Positions 27,733-35,967 of a DNA stretch of 64,000 nt are shown piece by piece. The position numbers were made by a program, and so were the translations under genes. The stretch's first letter is position 1. Every line of letters starts with the position of its first letter. The notes beneath the pieces were generated by a model, which saw nothing but the letters and a program-made list of their open reading frames with translations, made no database searches and had not been told where the DNA came from. The DNA is from Limnohabitans sp. T6-20 (GTDB lineage: Bacteria; Pseudomonadota; Gammaproteobacteria; Burkholderiales; Burkholderiaceae_C), in contig NZ_NERW01000001.1 in NCBI RefSeq assembly GCF_003063505.1, forward strand, positions 860,501-924,500, in the 5' to 3' direction.

Positions 27733-28401
27733 ATGAAAAATTGGCTCAAAAACAACCGTGGCTTCATCTTGTTTGTCTTTTGCTTTGGCTTTTTCCGTTT
27801 GGCCATTGCCGACTGGAATCCGATCCCGTCGGGTTCGATGCGACCCACCTTGCTGGAAGGGGACGTTGTGCTGGTCAATCGGGTGGCTTATGACTTCAAG
27901 CTGCCACTGACCCACCAAGTGTTGGCCGAGTTGGGCTCACCTGAGCGCGGTGATGTGGTCACGTTCAAGTCCCCCAAAGACGGCGTGCAATTGATCAAAC
28001 GCCTGATCGCTGTGCCTGGCGATGTGGTGGAACTGCGCGATGAAGTGCTCTACCTCAATGGTGTGGCTTCGCAGTACCAGTCACCCGTGCAGGTGAAAGA
28101 GCCCGTGGGCGGTGGACTGACCATGCCCGCCATTCAGGCGCAGGAAATCTTGTCAGGGCACGCGCACACCGTGCAGGTCCTGCCGCAGGTGAATGCGATG
28201 CGCAACTTTGGTCCGGTGCAAGTGCCAGAGGGGCAGTATTTCTTCTTGGGGGACAACCGCGACAACAGCGCCGACTCCCGTTACATCGGCATGGTGCCGC
28301 GCCACCTGCTGATTGGCCGCGCCCATCGGGTGCTGGTCTCGGCCGACATCAAAGGCAACTGGTTGCCACGTTGGGACCGGTTGGTGCAGGCTATTCAGTA
28401 A
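27733..28401 (+). CDS. lepB: Signal peptidase I
   Basis: 222 residues. The catalytic serine is S35 in IPSGSMRPT and the general base K89 in QLIKRLIAVPGD; the C-terminal box GDNRDNSADSRY is complete. A single N-terminal membrane helix (residues ~10-27) replaces the two of E. coli LepB. It cleaves signal peptides at the outer face of the inner membrane. It is not beside lepA or rnc, the standard location, so it could be a second, paralogous peptidase. Confidence 0.93.
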   Translation: MKNWLKNNRGFILFVFCFGFFRLAIADWNPIPSGSMRPTLLEGDVVLVNRVAYDFKLPLTHQVLAELGSPERGDVVTFKSPKDGVQLIKRLIAVPGDVVELRDEVLYLNGVASQYQSPVQVKEPVGGGLTMPAIQAQEILSGHAHTVQVLPQVNAMRNFGPVQVPEGQYFFLGDNRDNSADSRYIGMVPRHLLIGRAHRVLVSADIKGNWLPRWDRLVQAIQ

Positions 28402-28441
28402 GAGGACATTGACTTGCGAACATGCGTGAGTCGACTGCAAG

Positions 28442-28493
28442 GTCACGAGCGTGACATTTTCGAGCCCTTTCCTGGAGTGGGCAGGGGTTTGCA
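28442..28493 (+). promoter_or_regulatory. Palindrome and sigma-54-like promoter upstream of the Liv operon
   Basis: gtcacg-ag-cgtgac at 28442-28455 is a perfect dyad. At 28478-28493 the sequence tgggcaggggtttgca keeps the GG-N10-GC spacing and the TTGCA half of a sigma-54 site, but differs in the TGGCAC half. It lies about 90 bases before the substrate-binding protein gene. Tentative. Confidence 0.35.
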
Positions 28494-28582
28494 CTGATGA
28501 GTCGTTCCAGTTTCTCCGCACAAGATGGCATTGGCGTTGTTTTCGATGTCGTCCTGTTTCGGACTAACAAGTGGAGAGACTC

Positions 28583-29908
28583 ATGGCTATTCAAGGTATT
28601 CGCAAAGCGACTTGGTCGCGCAAGGCGGTTGGCACGGCGGTGACTTTGGCCGCTGCGCTGTGCGCGTCTGGGGCAGCTCATTCCCAAGAGACCTTCAAGG
28701 TCGGCATTGTGAGCTTTTTGTCTGGCCAGGCGGCGGAGAGCTTCGGCATTCCTGCGGTCAATGGCGCCAAGGTGTTGGTGGACGCTTTCAACAAAGGCGC
28801 AGCACCTGCGCCTTACAACAAGACCGGCTTTGGGGGCATGAAGCTCGAAGCGGTCTATGTCGATGAAAACGGTGGTGCCACCAAGCAAGTGCAAGAGTTG
28901 CGCAACCTGTATGACCGCGAAAAAGTCGATGCGGTGGTGGGCTATGTGGGCTCAGGCGACTGTCTGGCCGTGGCCCCGGTGGCCGAGGAAATGAAGAAGT
29001 TCCTCATTCTTTACGATTGCGGCACGCCCCGTATTTTTGAAGACGGCAAGTACAACTACGTGTTCCGCACCGCGTCTCACGCTGCCATGGACAACGTGGC
29101 CCTGGCCCGTTACCTGAAGGGCAAGGACATCAAGGTCGGCACCTTCAACATGATCAACCAAGACTACGCTTGGGGCCAAGACTCCAAGAAAGACTTTGTC
29201 TGGTCCATGGAAAAGCTCTACCCCAATGCCAAGGCGGGTGAGGACCAGTTGCCCAAATTTGGCGCAGGCCAGTACGGCACAGAAATTTCAGCCCTGATGT
29301 CCAAGCAAGCAGACATCACCCACAGCAGCTTGTGGGGCGGCGATTTGCAGGCTTTCATTTTGCAGGCCGGACCCCGCGGTTTGTTCAAGCGCTCGCAAGT
29401 GATCCTCTCCGCGGGTGACCATGTGTTGCCTGGCCTGGGTGAGAAGATGCCCGACGGCGTGATTTTGGGTGCGCGGGGTGCTTACGGCCTGATGGCGCCC
29501 AAGTCGGCCTTGAACGACTGGTGGTGGGACATTTACAGCAAGGCAAACAACGTGTACCCGGTGCAGGCCCCCTACCGAATGGTGCAGTCGCTGCTGGGCT
29601 TGAAGTTGGCGGTTGAAAAAGCCATGGCTGCCAACGGCGGCAAGAAGCCCAACTCCGAGCAATTGGCTGCGGCCTTGCGCAATTCCGAGTGGGACTCGCC
29701 TGCAGGCAAGATCCGCATGAACTTGGGTGGCGGTCATCAGGCCACACAAGAAACCGCCATTGGCCGCACACGCTACGACGCAGCCAAAAAGATGGTGGTG
29801 CTGGACGACATCATGCGTTTCCCTGCGGAGTGTGTGAACCCTCCCGCCAACATGAAGTCCGAAGACTGGATCAAGTCTGGCTTCGCTGGCGCCAAGGGTT
29901 GCCCATAA
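28583..29908 (+). CDS. Liv-type ABC transporter periplasmic substrate-binding protein
   Basis: 441 residues from MAIQGIRK (a GTG at 28571 is possible but gtggagag reads as the ribosome binding site). Signal peptide with basic start and hydrophobic run (TAVTLAAALCASGAAHS). Mature part is a Peripla_BP_6 receptor: FKVGIVSFLSGQAAESFGIP, VVGYVGSGDCLAVAPVAEEM. It delivers ligand to the LivHMGF complex encoded next. Branched-chain or aromatic acids are typical of the family; the ligand is unknown. It is not UrtA-like. Confidence 0.9.
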   Translation: MAIQGIRKATWSRKAVGTAVTLAAALCASGAAHSQETFKVGIVSFLSGQAAESFGIPAVNGAKVLVDAFNKGAAPAPYNKTGFGGMKLEAVYVDENGGATKQVQELRNLYDREKVDAVVGYVGSGDCLAVAPVAEEMKKFLILYDCGTPRIFEDGKYNYVFRTASHAAMDNVALARYLKGKDIKVGTFNMINQDYAWGQDSKKDFVWSMEKLYPNAKAGEDQLPKFGAGQYGTEISALMSKQADITHSSLWGGDLQAFILQAGPRGLFKRSQVILSAGDHVLPGLGEKMPDGVILGARGAYGLMAPKSALNDWWWDIYSKANNVYPVQAPYRMVQSLLGLKLAVEKAMAANGGKKPNSEQLAAALRNSEWDSPAGKIRMNLGGGHQATQETAIGRTRYDAAKKMVVLDDIMRFPAECVNPPANMKSEDWIKSGFAGAKGCP

Positions 29909-29934
29909 GCTGCTGTAAATAAGGTTCTCAAGGC

Positions 29935-30822
29935 ATGCTGACCATATTGATTGACGGACTGACCTACGCCTCGTGGCTGTTCATCGTGGCGCTGGGGCTG
30001 ACGCTGGTGTTCGGCGTGCTCAAGATCCTCAACATCGCGCACGGCAGTTTCTACGCACTGGGGGCCTATGCGGCCGCCAGTTTCGTGGGCTGGGCCAGCG
30101 CCATGAAGTGGGCACCCGGCTACACGCTGGTGGCCATGCTTTTGGCGGCGGTGGCGGTGGCGGCGCTCGTGGCGCCCCTGACAGAGCGCGGCTTGCTGCG
30201 TTTCTTTTATGGGCGCGACGAGGTGCTGCTGGTGCTGGTCACGTATGCCATGTTCCTGATCATGGAGGACGGCACCAAGTTGTTGTGGGGTGCCAATCCT
30301 TACTACGTGTCGGAGCCTTATGGGTTGTTTGGCAACATCGACATTGGCACACAAACCTATGTGGGCTATGACTTTGCGTTGGTGGCTTTGGCGGTGGTGG
30401 TGGGGCTGGCTGTTTGGTGGTGGCTCAACCGCACCCAGCAGGGCAAGATCATGATCGCTGTGATCCACAGCTCGGAGATTGCTTCGAGCATGGGCGTGAA
30501 CGTCTCGCGTGTGTACATGCTGGCGTTTTCGGTGGGCATCTTTCTGGCCGCTTTGGGCGGGGCCTTCACCGCGCCCATGATTTCGGTGCAGCCGGGGGTG
30601 TCTGTTGGCGTGATCATCGTGTCGTTCGCGGTGGTGATCATCGGTGGGTTGGGCAGCATCGAAGGCGCAGCCATCGGCGCTTTGATTGTGGGTCTGGCCA
30701 GGGCCATGGCCGTGCACTTGGCGCCCGTGGCCGAACTGTTCTCAATTTATGTGGTGATGGCTGTGGTGCTGATGTTCCGTCCGGAAGGGTTGTTCCAGCG
30801 CATTCAGGCCCGAAAGATCTGA
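29935..30822 (+). CDS. livH: Branched-chain amino acid-type ABC permease LivH
   Basis: 295 residues, eight or so transmembrane helices. LivH signatures: the opening LIDGLTYASWLFIVALGLTL, then NIAHGSFYALGAY and FAVVIIGGLGSIEGAAIGAL near the C-terminus, the ATPase-coupling region. The gene is 26 bases after the binding-protein gene and three bases before livM. Confidence 0.92.
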   Translation: MLTILIDGLTYASWLFIVALGLTLVFGVLKILNIAHGSFYALGAYAAASFVGWASAMKWAPGYTLVAMLLAAVAVAALVAPLTERGLLRFFYGRDEVLLVLVTYAMFLIMEDGTKLLWGANPYYVSEPYGLFGNIDIGTQTYVGYDFALVALAVVVGLAVWWWLNRTQQGKIMIAVIHSSEIASSMGVNVSRVYMLAFSVGIFLAALGGAFTAPMISVQPGVSVGVIIVSFAVVIIGGLGSIEGAAIGALIVGLARAMAVHLAPVAELFSIYVVMAVVLMFRPEGLFQRIQARKI

Positions 30823-30825
30823 ACC

Positions 30826-31800
30826 ATGGCGAAAAATCCAGGCACAGTGCTGCCTTCTCAAGAGACGCCCGTGGGGCAAACGGTGCTGTGGGCTGCAGGC
30901 ATTTGCCTGGCGCTGACATTGGCGGGCACCGTCATGCCCAAGTGGCTCACCTTCCTGATCACCATGGCGGCGGCCAATGGCCTGGTTTCGCTCGGCATCG
31001 TGGTGCTGATGCGCGGCGGCGTGGTGCCTTTTGGCCAAGGCATGGTGTTTGCCGTTGGCGGTTACGCAGCCGCCTTGCTGTTCAACAAGCTGGGCATCAC
31101 CGATGCGCTGCTGCTGACCCTGTGCGGTGGTGTGGCGGCTGCGTTGGTGGCTGCACCCTTCGCGCCGCTGTTGTCGCGCTACCGTGGCATCTTCTTTGCC
31201 ATGTTGACCCTGGCTTTGTCGATGGTGACCTACGGCCTCCTGATGAAGCTGGAAGTGCTGGGTGGCTCAGACGGTTTCAACCTGGGGCGGCCCACGTTGC
31301 TCGGGCAGAAACTGCCCGACGAGCAGGTGGGGTACATCATGTACGTGCTCACCTTGGTGGTGTCGACGGTCATGGCCTTGCTGGCCCGGATTTACTTTGA
31401 CAGCACGCGGGGCCTGATCACCGTGGCGGCCAAAGAAAACGAATTGCGCGTGGAATATTTGGGCGGCTCTGTGCACCAAGCCATGGCCATCAACTTCATC
31501 TTGGCGGCCTTTTGCGGCGGCTTAGGCGGCGCTTTGGCCGTGATGGCTTTGGGGCACATCGAACCGAACTTCAGTTTCTGGACGACGTCGGGTGAGTTCG
31601 TGTTTGTCGCCATTCTGGGCGGCTGGCAAAGCGTGATTGCCCTGTTCCTGGCCAGCACGGTGCTGGAAGTGGTGCGCTCGTTCTCAAGTGCCTATTTCCC
31701 CAACACCTGGCAAATGGCCTTGGGTATTTTCTTGTTGATCGTGATCCGGTTCTTGCCTCGTGGCATTGGGTCCCTTTGGGTCAAAGGGGGCACGCGATGA
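30826..31800 (+). CDS. livM: Branched-chain amino acid-type ABC permease LivM
   Basis: 324 residues; hydrophobic, with family motifs GIVVLMRGGVVPFGQGMVFA and the coupling loop TVAAKENELRVEYLGGSVHQ followed by FCGGLGGALAVMALGHIEP. It pairs with LivH as the second membrane half. Its stop overlaps the livG start (ATGA). Confidence 0.92.
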   Translation: MAKNPGTVLPSQETPVGQTVLWAAGICLALTLAGTVMPKWLTFLITMAAANGLVSLGIVVLMRGGVVPFGQGMVFAVGGYAAALLFNKLGITDALLLTLCGGVAAALVAAPFAPLLSRYRGIFFAMLTLALSMVTYGLLMKLEVLGGSDGFNLGRPTLLGQKLPDEQVGYIMYVLTLVVSTVMALLARIYFDSTRGLITVAAKENELRVEYLGGSVHQAMAINFILAAFCGGLGGALAVMALGHIEPNFSFWTTSGEFVFVAILGGWQSVIALFLASTVLEVVRSFSSAYFPNTWQMALGIFLLIVIRFLPRGIGSLWVKGGTR

Positions 31801-32552
31801 AGGCCATGCTGCAGGCCCGCGATGTGGGTAAAAAATTCGGTGCCGTGGTGGCGGCATCGAACCTGAACATCGACATCTTTGCTGGTGAGCGTGTGAGCCT
31901 GATCGGCTCCAACGGCGCAGGCAAGACCACGTTCGTGAACATGATCACCGGCTACCTCAAGCCCGACCATGGGCAGATACTGCTCGATGGTCAGGACATC
32001 ACGCCTTTGTTTCCGCGCGCCATCACGCACTTGGGTGTGGCGCGGTCGTTTCAGATTCCGCAGCTCTATGGCGAGTTGACCGTTCTGGACAACATGCTCG
32101 TGGCCAACGCGTGTCATGACCAAAAGCTGAGTTTTTGGCAGCCTGCGCGGCGACGCGATGCCATCGAACGCGCCGATGCCTTGCTTGAGCGCTTTGCTTT
32201 GACCGAGCACCGCTCGCGCCGTGTGGCCGAGTTGCCCGGTGGTGTGCGCAAATTGCTGGACATTGCGATGGCGCTGACGAGTTCACCCAAGCTGCTTTTG
32301 CTGGATGAGCCGACCAGTGGCGTGTCAGCCGAAGAAAAATTCCCGATGATGGAAACCATCATGGCCGGGCTGGGACAGGACCAGTCCACCACGGTCTTGT
32401 TTGTGGAGCACGACATGGACATCGTCAACCGCTATGCCAGCCGGGTGGTGGCTTTCTACAGCGGTCGCATCATTGCCGACGACACACCCGAAGTGGCTTT
32501 GGCCACCGACGATGTGCGGCGCTATGTCACTGGCGAACTGCTGAGTGAATAA
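31797..32552 (+). CDS. livG: Branched-chain amino acid-type ABC ATPase LivG
   Basis: 251 residues from ATG 31797. Walker A is GSNGAGKTTFVN, Walker B LLLLDEPTSG, and the switch histidine is in LFVEHDMDIV. The ABC signature is degenerate (LPGGVRK instead of LSGGQ), which leaves the catalytic core but could lower activity. It powers import together with LivF. Confidence 0.93.
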   Translation: MKAMLQARDVGKKFGAVVAASNLNIDIFAGERVSLIGSNGAGKTTFVNMITGYLKPDHGQILLDGQDITPLFPRAITHLGVARSFQIPQLYGELTVLDNMLVANACHDQKLSFWQPARRRDAIERADALLERFALTEHRSRRVAELPGGVRKLLDIAMALTSSPKLLLLDEPTSGVSAEEKFPMMETIMAGLGQDQSTTVLFVEHDMDIVNRYASRVVAFYSGRIIADDTPEVALATDDVRRYVTGELLSE

Positions 32553-32576
32553 GACACCGCCCCCAAAGGAACACGC

Positions 32577-33227
32577 ATGCTCAAGGTAGAAGGCCTCCAT
32601 GTGGCCATCCAGTCGGTCGTCGCTCTGCGCGGTTTGTCGCTTGCCGTCGAAGACGGCACCATGGTGGGCTTAATCGGCCGAAACGGCGCAGGCAAAACCA
32701 CCTTGCTGCGCTCGGTGATGGGCCATCTGACGCCCACGCAAGGCACCATCACTTTCAATGGGCAGGATCTGTCCGCCTTGCCCCCACACGCACGGGCGGG
32801 TCTGGGCATCGGGTACATGCCTGAGGACCGCGGACTGGTGCCTGAGTTGACGGTGGAAGAAAACATTTTGATTCCCGTTTGGGTGAGCCCGACGCTGGAC
32901 CCTCAGGAGCGGTTGGCGCTGGTCTACAAAGTGTTGCCCGAATTGCTGGACATGAAAGACCGCCGCGCCTTGCTGTTGTCGGGTGGTCAACAAAAGCTGG
33001 TGGCGCTGGCGCGTGCCCTGGCGGTGGGAACTCGCTTGTTGTTGCTTGACGAACCCTTCGAGGGGGTAGCACCCGCTTTGTCCAAGCGGCTGGGCGAGGT
33101 CATCGCGGGACTCAAAGGCACCGAGGTGTCGGTGTTGATCGCACAAAGCGATTTGAACCACTCACGCAAGCTGGTGGACTGCGAGTTTGTGATCGAGCGT
33201 GGTGCCAACCTGCAGGCCGTGAGCTGA
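32577..33227 (+). CDS. livF: Branched-chain amino acid-type ABC ATPase LivF
   Basis: 216 residues, slightly short for LivF (about 235). Walker A GRNGAGKTTLLR, a full LSGGQQKLVALARAL signature, Walker B LLLLDEPFEGVAP. The last gene of the Liv operon, 24 bases after livG. A GC-rich hairpin (33244-33268) lies between its stop and the convergent marC-like gene. Confidence 0.93.
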   Translation: MLKVEGLHVAIQSVVALRGLSLAVEDGTMVGLIGRNGAGKTTLLRSVMGHLTPTQGTITFNGQDLSALPPHARAGLGIGYMPEDRGLVPELTVEENILIPVWVSPTLDPQERLALVYKVLPELLDMKDRRALLLSGGQQKLVALARALAVGTRLLLLDEPFEGVAPALSKRLGEVIAGLKGTEVSVLIAQSDLNHSRKLVDCEFVIERGANLQAVS

Positions 33228-33243
33228 CATTTGCGGCTTTGAC

Positions 33244-33268
33244 GCGTGGGGCCTCAGATGCCCCGCGC
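33244..33268. terminator. GC-rich hairpin between convergent livF and MarC-like genes
   Basis: gcgtggggc / gccccgcgc (one wobble) with a seven-base loop. It overlaps the 3' end of the MarC-like gene and lacks a T-tract on both strands, so a weak bidirectional terminator at best. Confidence 0.35.
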
Positions 33269-33892
33269 CAGCACCGGAAACAGTTTGTGCAGCCCGTCGG
33301 TCATGACTTCGACTGCGAGCGCTGCCAGGATCAAGCCCATCAGCCGTGTCATGACGTTGATGCCGGTTTTCCCAAGGATGCGGGCAATCGGTGTGGCAAG
33401 CGAAAAGCACAGCGCGGTGGCCAGCGCAATGACCACGCCGTAGCCCACCAAGGTGCCCAGTTGGGCGAAGTTCTTGGCTTTTTCGGCGTAAATCACCACC
33501 GTGGACATGGTGGCGGGACCTGTGAGCAGGGGAATGGTCAGGGGCACCACAGCGATGCTGGCACCCACTGCCGCTTTGGCTTCGGCATCGTGCACTTCTT
33601 CGGCATTGGCCCGTGCTTCGGCAGGTTGTGCATTCAGCATCGACAAGGCCGAGGTGAGCAGCAACATGCCGCCACCCACCTGAAAGCTGGCCAGCGAGAT
33701 GCCAAAAAATTCCAAAATTTGCAGGCCCAGCAAAGCGCTGGCCGCAATCACAATGAAGGCGGTCAGTGACGAGACCAAAATTGTGCGTTTGCGCTGGGCG
33801 CGGCTGAAGCCCTGGGTGTAGTGGATGAAAAACGGAACGATGGCCAAAGGGTTGACGATGGCCAGCAGGGTGATGAGCGGTTTGAAGTCCAT
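33254..33892 (-). CDS. MarC family inner-membrane protein
   Basis: 212 residues from MDFKPLITLLAIVNPLAIVP; upstream frame extension is not membrane-like. Six transmembrane segments and the family's NP motif (IVNPLAIVPFF) repeated as VPLTIPLLTGPATMS. MarC proteins were once linked to multiple antibiotic resistance, but their real function is unknown. Convergent with livF. Confidence 0.9.
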   Translation of the reverse strand: MDFKPLITLLAIVNPLAIVPFFIHYTQGFSRAQRKRTILVSSLTAFIVIAASALLGLQILEFFGISLASFQVGGGMLLLTSALSMLNAQPAEARANAEEVHDAEAKAAVGASIAVVPLTIPLLTGPATMSTVVIYAEKAKNFAQLGTLVGYGVVIALATALCFSLATPIARILGKTGINVMTRLMGLILAALAVEVMTDGLHKLFPVLARGI

Positions 33893-33960
33893 CGCCGCAT
33901 TGTGCCTTGGCCGGTTGTTTTGGGGGCCACAAAATGTGCCCGCCACGCTTGAGGGATGCA

Positions 33961-34027
33961 GCCCCTGCGGCCGAATGCAGGCAGTGGCACATCAGGTATT
34001 CGCGCGCAGGGGCTCGCTCCCACACAG
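33961..34027 (-). repeat. REP-like palindromic element upstream of the MarC-like gene
   Basis: gcccctgcg (33961-33969) and cgcaggggc (34005-34013) form a perfect inverted repeat. The minus strand of 33986-34027 begins ctgtgtgggagcgagc and continues to gcgcgaatacctgatg, a run that strongly resembles the head of Pseudomonas REP sequences. Only one copy is visible in the window, in the 150-base gap between two minus-strand genes. Confidence 0.45.
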
Positions 34028-34042
34028 GTGCGCTGGTAGGAC

Positions 34043-34510
34043 TTATGTCGTTGTGGCGGGTGTGCGGCGGCGGAACATGCCCCAGCCTTCCATGTGCAGC
34101 ACCTTGTCGCCGTGCTGGTTGAACATTTCCCACATGTTGCGCGTCATGCCCACATCGGGGCGTTTGCCCATGGGTTTGCTTTCCAGCATGGTGCTTTGCA
34201 GGCGCAAGGTGTCACCGGGGTACACCGGCTTGAGCCATTTGATGCCTTCCAGCCCTGGGGAGCCGAGGCTGGAAGTTTCGTGCAGAAAATTGGTCACCAT
34301 CAGGCGCATCGCCATGGCACAGGTGTGCCAGCCGCTGGCTGACAGAGCGCCAAACACCGAGGCTTTGGCCGCTTCGTCGTTCAGGTGAAAGGGTTGTGGG
34401 TCGAACTGGGTGGCAAAAGCGATGATTTCTTCGCGGGTGGGTGTGATGGTGCCCAGGTCGCGCACCTGGCCTGGCGCAAAGTCTTCCCAGTAATACTTGA
34501 TTTTTGACAT
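34043..34510 (-). CDS. MaoC family dehydratase (hot-dog fold)
   Basis: 155 residues. The R-hydratase 2 catalytic pair sits in TQFDPQPFHLNDEAA (Asp and His), followed by SASGWHTCAMAMRL and the beta-strand segment IKWLKPVYPGDTL. It hydrates or dehydrates an enoyl-CoA-type substrate. It shares one base with the SDR gene upstream, so dehydrogenase and hydratase are co-expressed, as in a beta-oxidation-like or polyketide-like step. Confidence 0.9.
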   Translation of the reverse strand: MSKIKYYWEDFAPGQVRDLGTITPTREEIIAFATQFDPQPFHLNDEAAKASVFGALSASGWHTCAMAMRLMVTNFLHETSSLGSPGLEGIKWLKPVYPGDTLRLQSTMLESKPMGKRPDVGMTRNMWEMFNQHGDKVLHMEGWGMFRRRTPATTT

Positions 34511-35256
34511 CAGCGTCCTCCTGAAACGTCCAGAAAACTCATGGTTGTGTAGCTGGCGCGGTCACTCAGCAGCCAGACGATGGCCTCGGCCACCTCTTCA
34601 GCGGTTCCGCCGCGCTGCGCGGGCACCAGGTGTTGCAGGTCTTTCACGCGGTTGGGCAGGCCGCCCGAGGCGTGGATTTCGGTGTCGATCAGGCCCGGGC
34701 GCACGGCGTTGACGCGGATGCCCTCGGCCGCTACTTCTTTGGACAAGCCGATGGTGAAAGCGTCGATCGCGCCTTTGGCGGCGGCGTAGTCCACATACTG
34801 ACCAGGCGCGCCCAAACGTGCGGCGGCACTCGACACGTTCACGATGCTGCCCCCTTCGCCGCCGTAGCGTGTGCTCATGCGGCGCACGGCTTCACGGGCG
34901 CAAATCAGGCTGCCGATCACGTTGATGTCGAACATGCGCCTCCAGCGGGCCACGCTCATCTGGTCCACGCGGGCTGCGACATCGACCACCCCTGCGTTGT
35001 TGACCAAGCCCGACAGGCGGCCCAGCTTGGCGTCGATGTGTTCGAACATGCGCAGCACTTGGGCCTCCTGAGCCACATCGGCCTGGACCGACATGGCTTG
35101 CCCGCCCGCGGCCCGAATCTGGCGCACGACTTCATCGGCAGCCAATGAGTTGGCGGTGTAGTTCACTGCCACGGCCCAACCCTGCTGTGCTGCCAACAGG
35201 GCTGTGGCCGCCCCGATGCCCCGACTGCCGCCGGTCACCAACAAGACCTTGTTCAT
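34510..35256 (-). CDS. Short-chain dehydrogenase/reductase (SDR)
   Basis: 248 residues from MNKVLLVTGGSRGIG; the in-frame stretch upstream is not part of the family. NAD(P)-binding TGGSRGIG at residue 8, NNAG at 86-89, catalytic S142/S143, Y157 and K161. Arg in the TGGSRGIG turn favours NADP(H). It resembles FabG-type 3-ketoacyl or sugar reductases. Operon with the MaoC gene, and divergent from a DsbA-like isomerase across 81 bases that contain a perfect palindrome. Confidence 0.92.
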   Translation of the reverse strand: MNKVLLVTGGSRGIGAATALLAAQQGWAVAVNYTANSLAADEVVRQIRAAGGQAMSVQADVAQEAQVLRMFEHIDAKLGRLSGLVNNAGVVDVAARVDQMSVARWRRMFDINVIGSLICAREAVRRMSTRYGGEGGSIVNVSSAAARLGAPGQYVDYAAAKGAIDAFTIGLSKEVAAEGIRVNAVRPGLIDTEIHASGGLPNRVKDLQHLVPAQRGGTAEEVAEAIVWLLSDRASYTTMSFLDVSGGR

Positions 35257-35284
35257 CGCATGTCTCCTGCAAAAATTCGTGAGG

Positions 35285-35298
35285 GCGGTTACAACCGC
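35285..35298. promoter_or_regulatory. Palindrome in the divergent SDR / DsbA-like intergenic region
   Basis: gcggtt-ac-aaccgc, a perfect 6-bp inverted repeat in the 81 bases between the two divergent start codons; a shared operator is plausible. Confidence 0.45.
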
Positions 35299-35337
35299 TG
35301 TTCCGTTCAAAGATTACACAACAGACAAGGAGACACC

Positions 35338-35940
35338 ATGGGTCGCACAGTGGACTATTACTTCGCACCGCAAAGCCCCTGGGCTTATCTGGGTCACCGG
35401 CGGCTGACCGAGATCGCGGCCCGGACCGGTGCCACGGTGCGTGTGATGCCGATCGATTTGGGGGGGAAGGTGTTCCCGATCTCGGGCGGCTTGCCCTTGG
35501 GGCAGCGTGCGCCCCAGCGCCAGGCTTACCGATTGGTGGAGCTGCAGCGCTTTAGCCAGCTGCTGAATGCGCCACTGAACCTCAAGCCCAAATACTTTCC
35601 CGTCGGTGGTGACGATGCTGCGCGTTTGATCATTGCCGCCGATCTGGCTTTGGGCAGTGCCTCCGCCATGCAGATCGCAGGCGCGATCCTGGCGGCTTGC
35701 TGGGCGCAAGAGCGCAACATGGCCGATGACAAAGTGTTGGCCGAATTGTTGCAAGAACAAGATTTGCCTGCCACTTTGCTGGAGCAGTCGCACAGCCAGG
35801 CCGTCCAGGTGCGCTATGAAACCTATACCCAAGCCGCTATTGACGCAGGCGTCTTTGGGGCGCCCAGTTATGTGGTCGATGGCGAGATTTTCTGGGGTCA
35901 GGACCGACTTGATTTTGTCGAGCGGGCCTTGAGCCGTTGA
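35338..35940 (+). CDS. DsbA-family 2-hydroxychromene-2-carboxylate isomerase-like protein
   Basis: 200 residues starting MGRTVDYYFAPQSPWAYLG, preceded by aaggagaca. Thioredoxin/GST-kappa-like fold with the HCCA isomerase opening (SPWAYLG with the active serine and no CxxC) and the cis-proline site in GVFGAPSYVVDGEIFWGQDR near the end. Known members isomerise naphthalene-pathway intermediates; substrate here is unproven. A dienelactone hydrolase follows after 27 bases, consistent with aromatic catabolism. Confidence 0.88.
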   Translation: MGRTVDYYFAPQSPWAYLGHRRLTEIAARTGATVRVMPIDLGGKVFPISGGLPLGQRAPQRQAYRLVELQRFSQLLNAPLNLKPKYFPVGGDDAARLIIAADLALGSASAMQIAGAILAACWAQERNMADDKVLAELLQEQDLPATLLEQSHSQAVQVRYETYTQAAIDAGVFGAPSYVVDGEIFWGQDRLDFVERALSR

Positions 35941-35967
35941 TGTGTTGAACCGAACCAAGGAATGAAC

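Noticed and set aside
31797-33227. Liv operon as a urea (Urt) transporter
   Set aside because: The receptor lacks the UrtA opening and there are no urease genes nearby; the sigma-54-like site alone does not support it.
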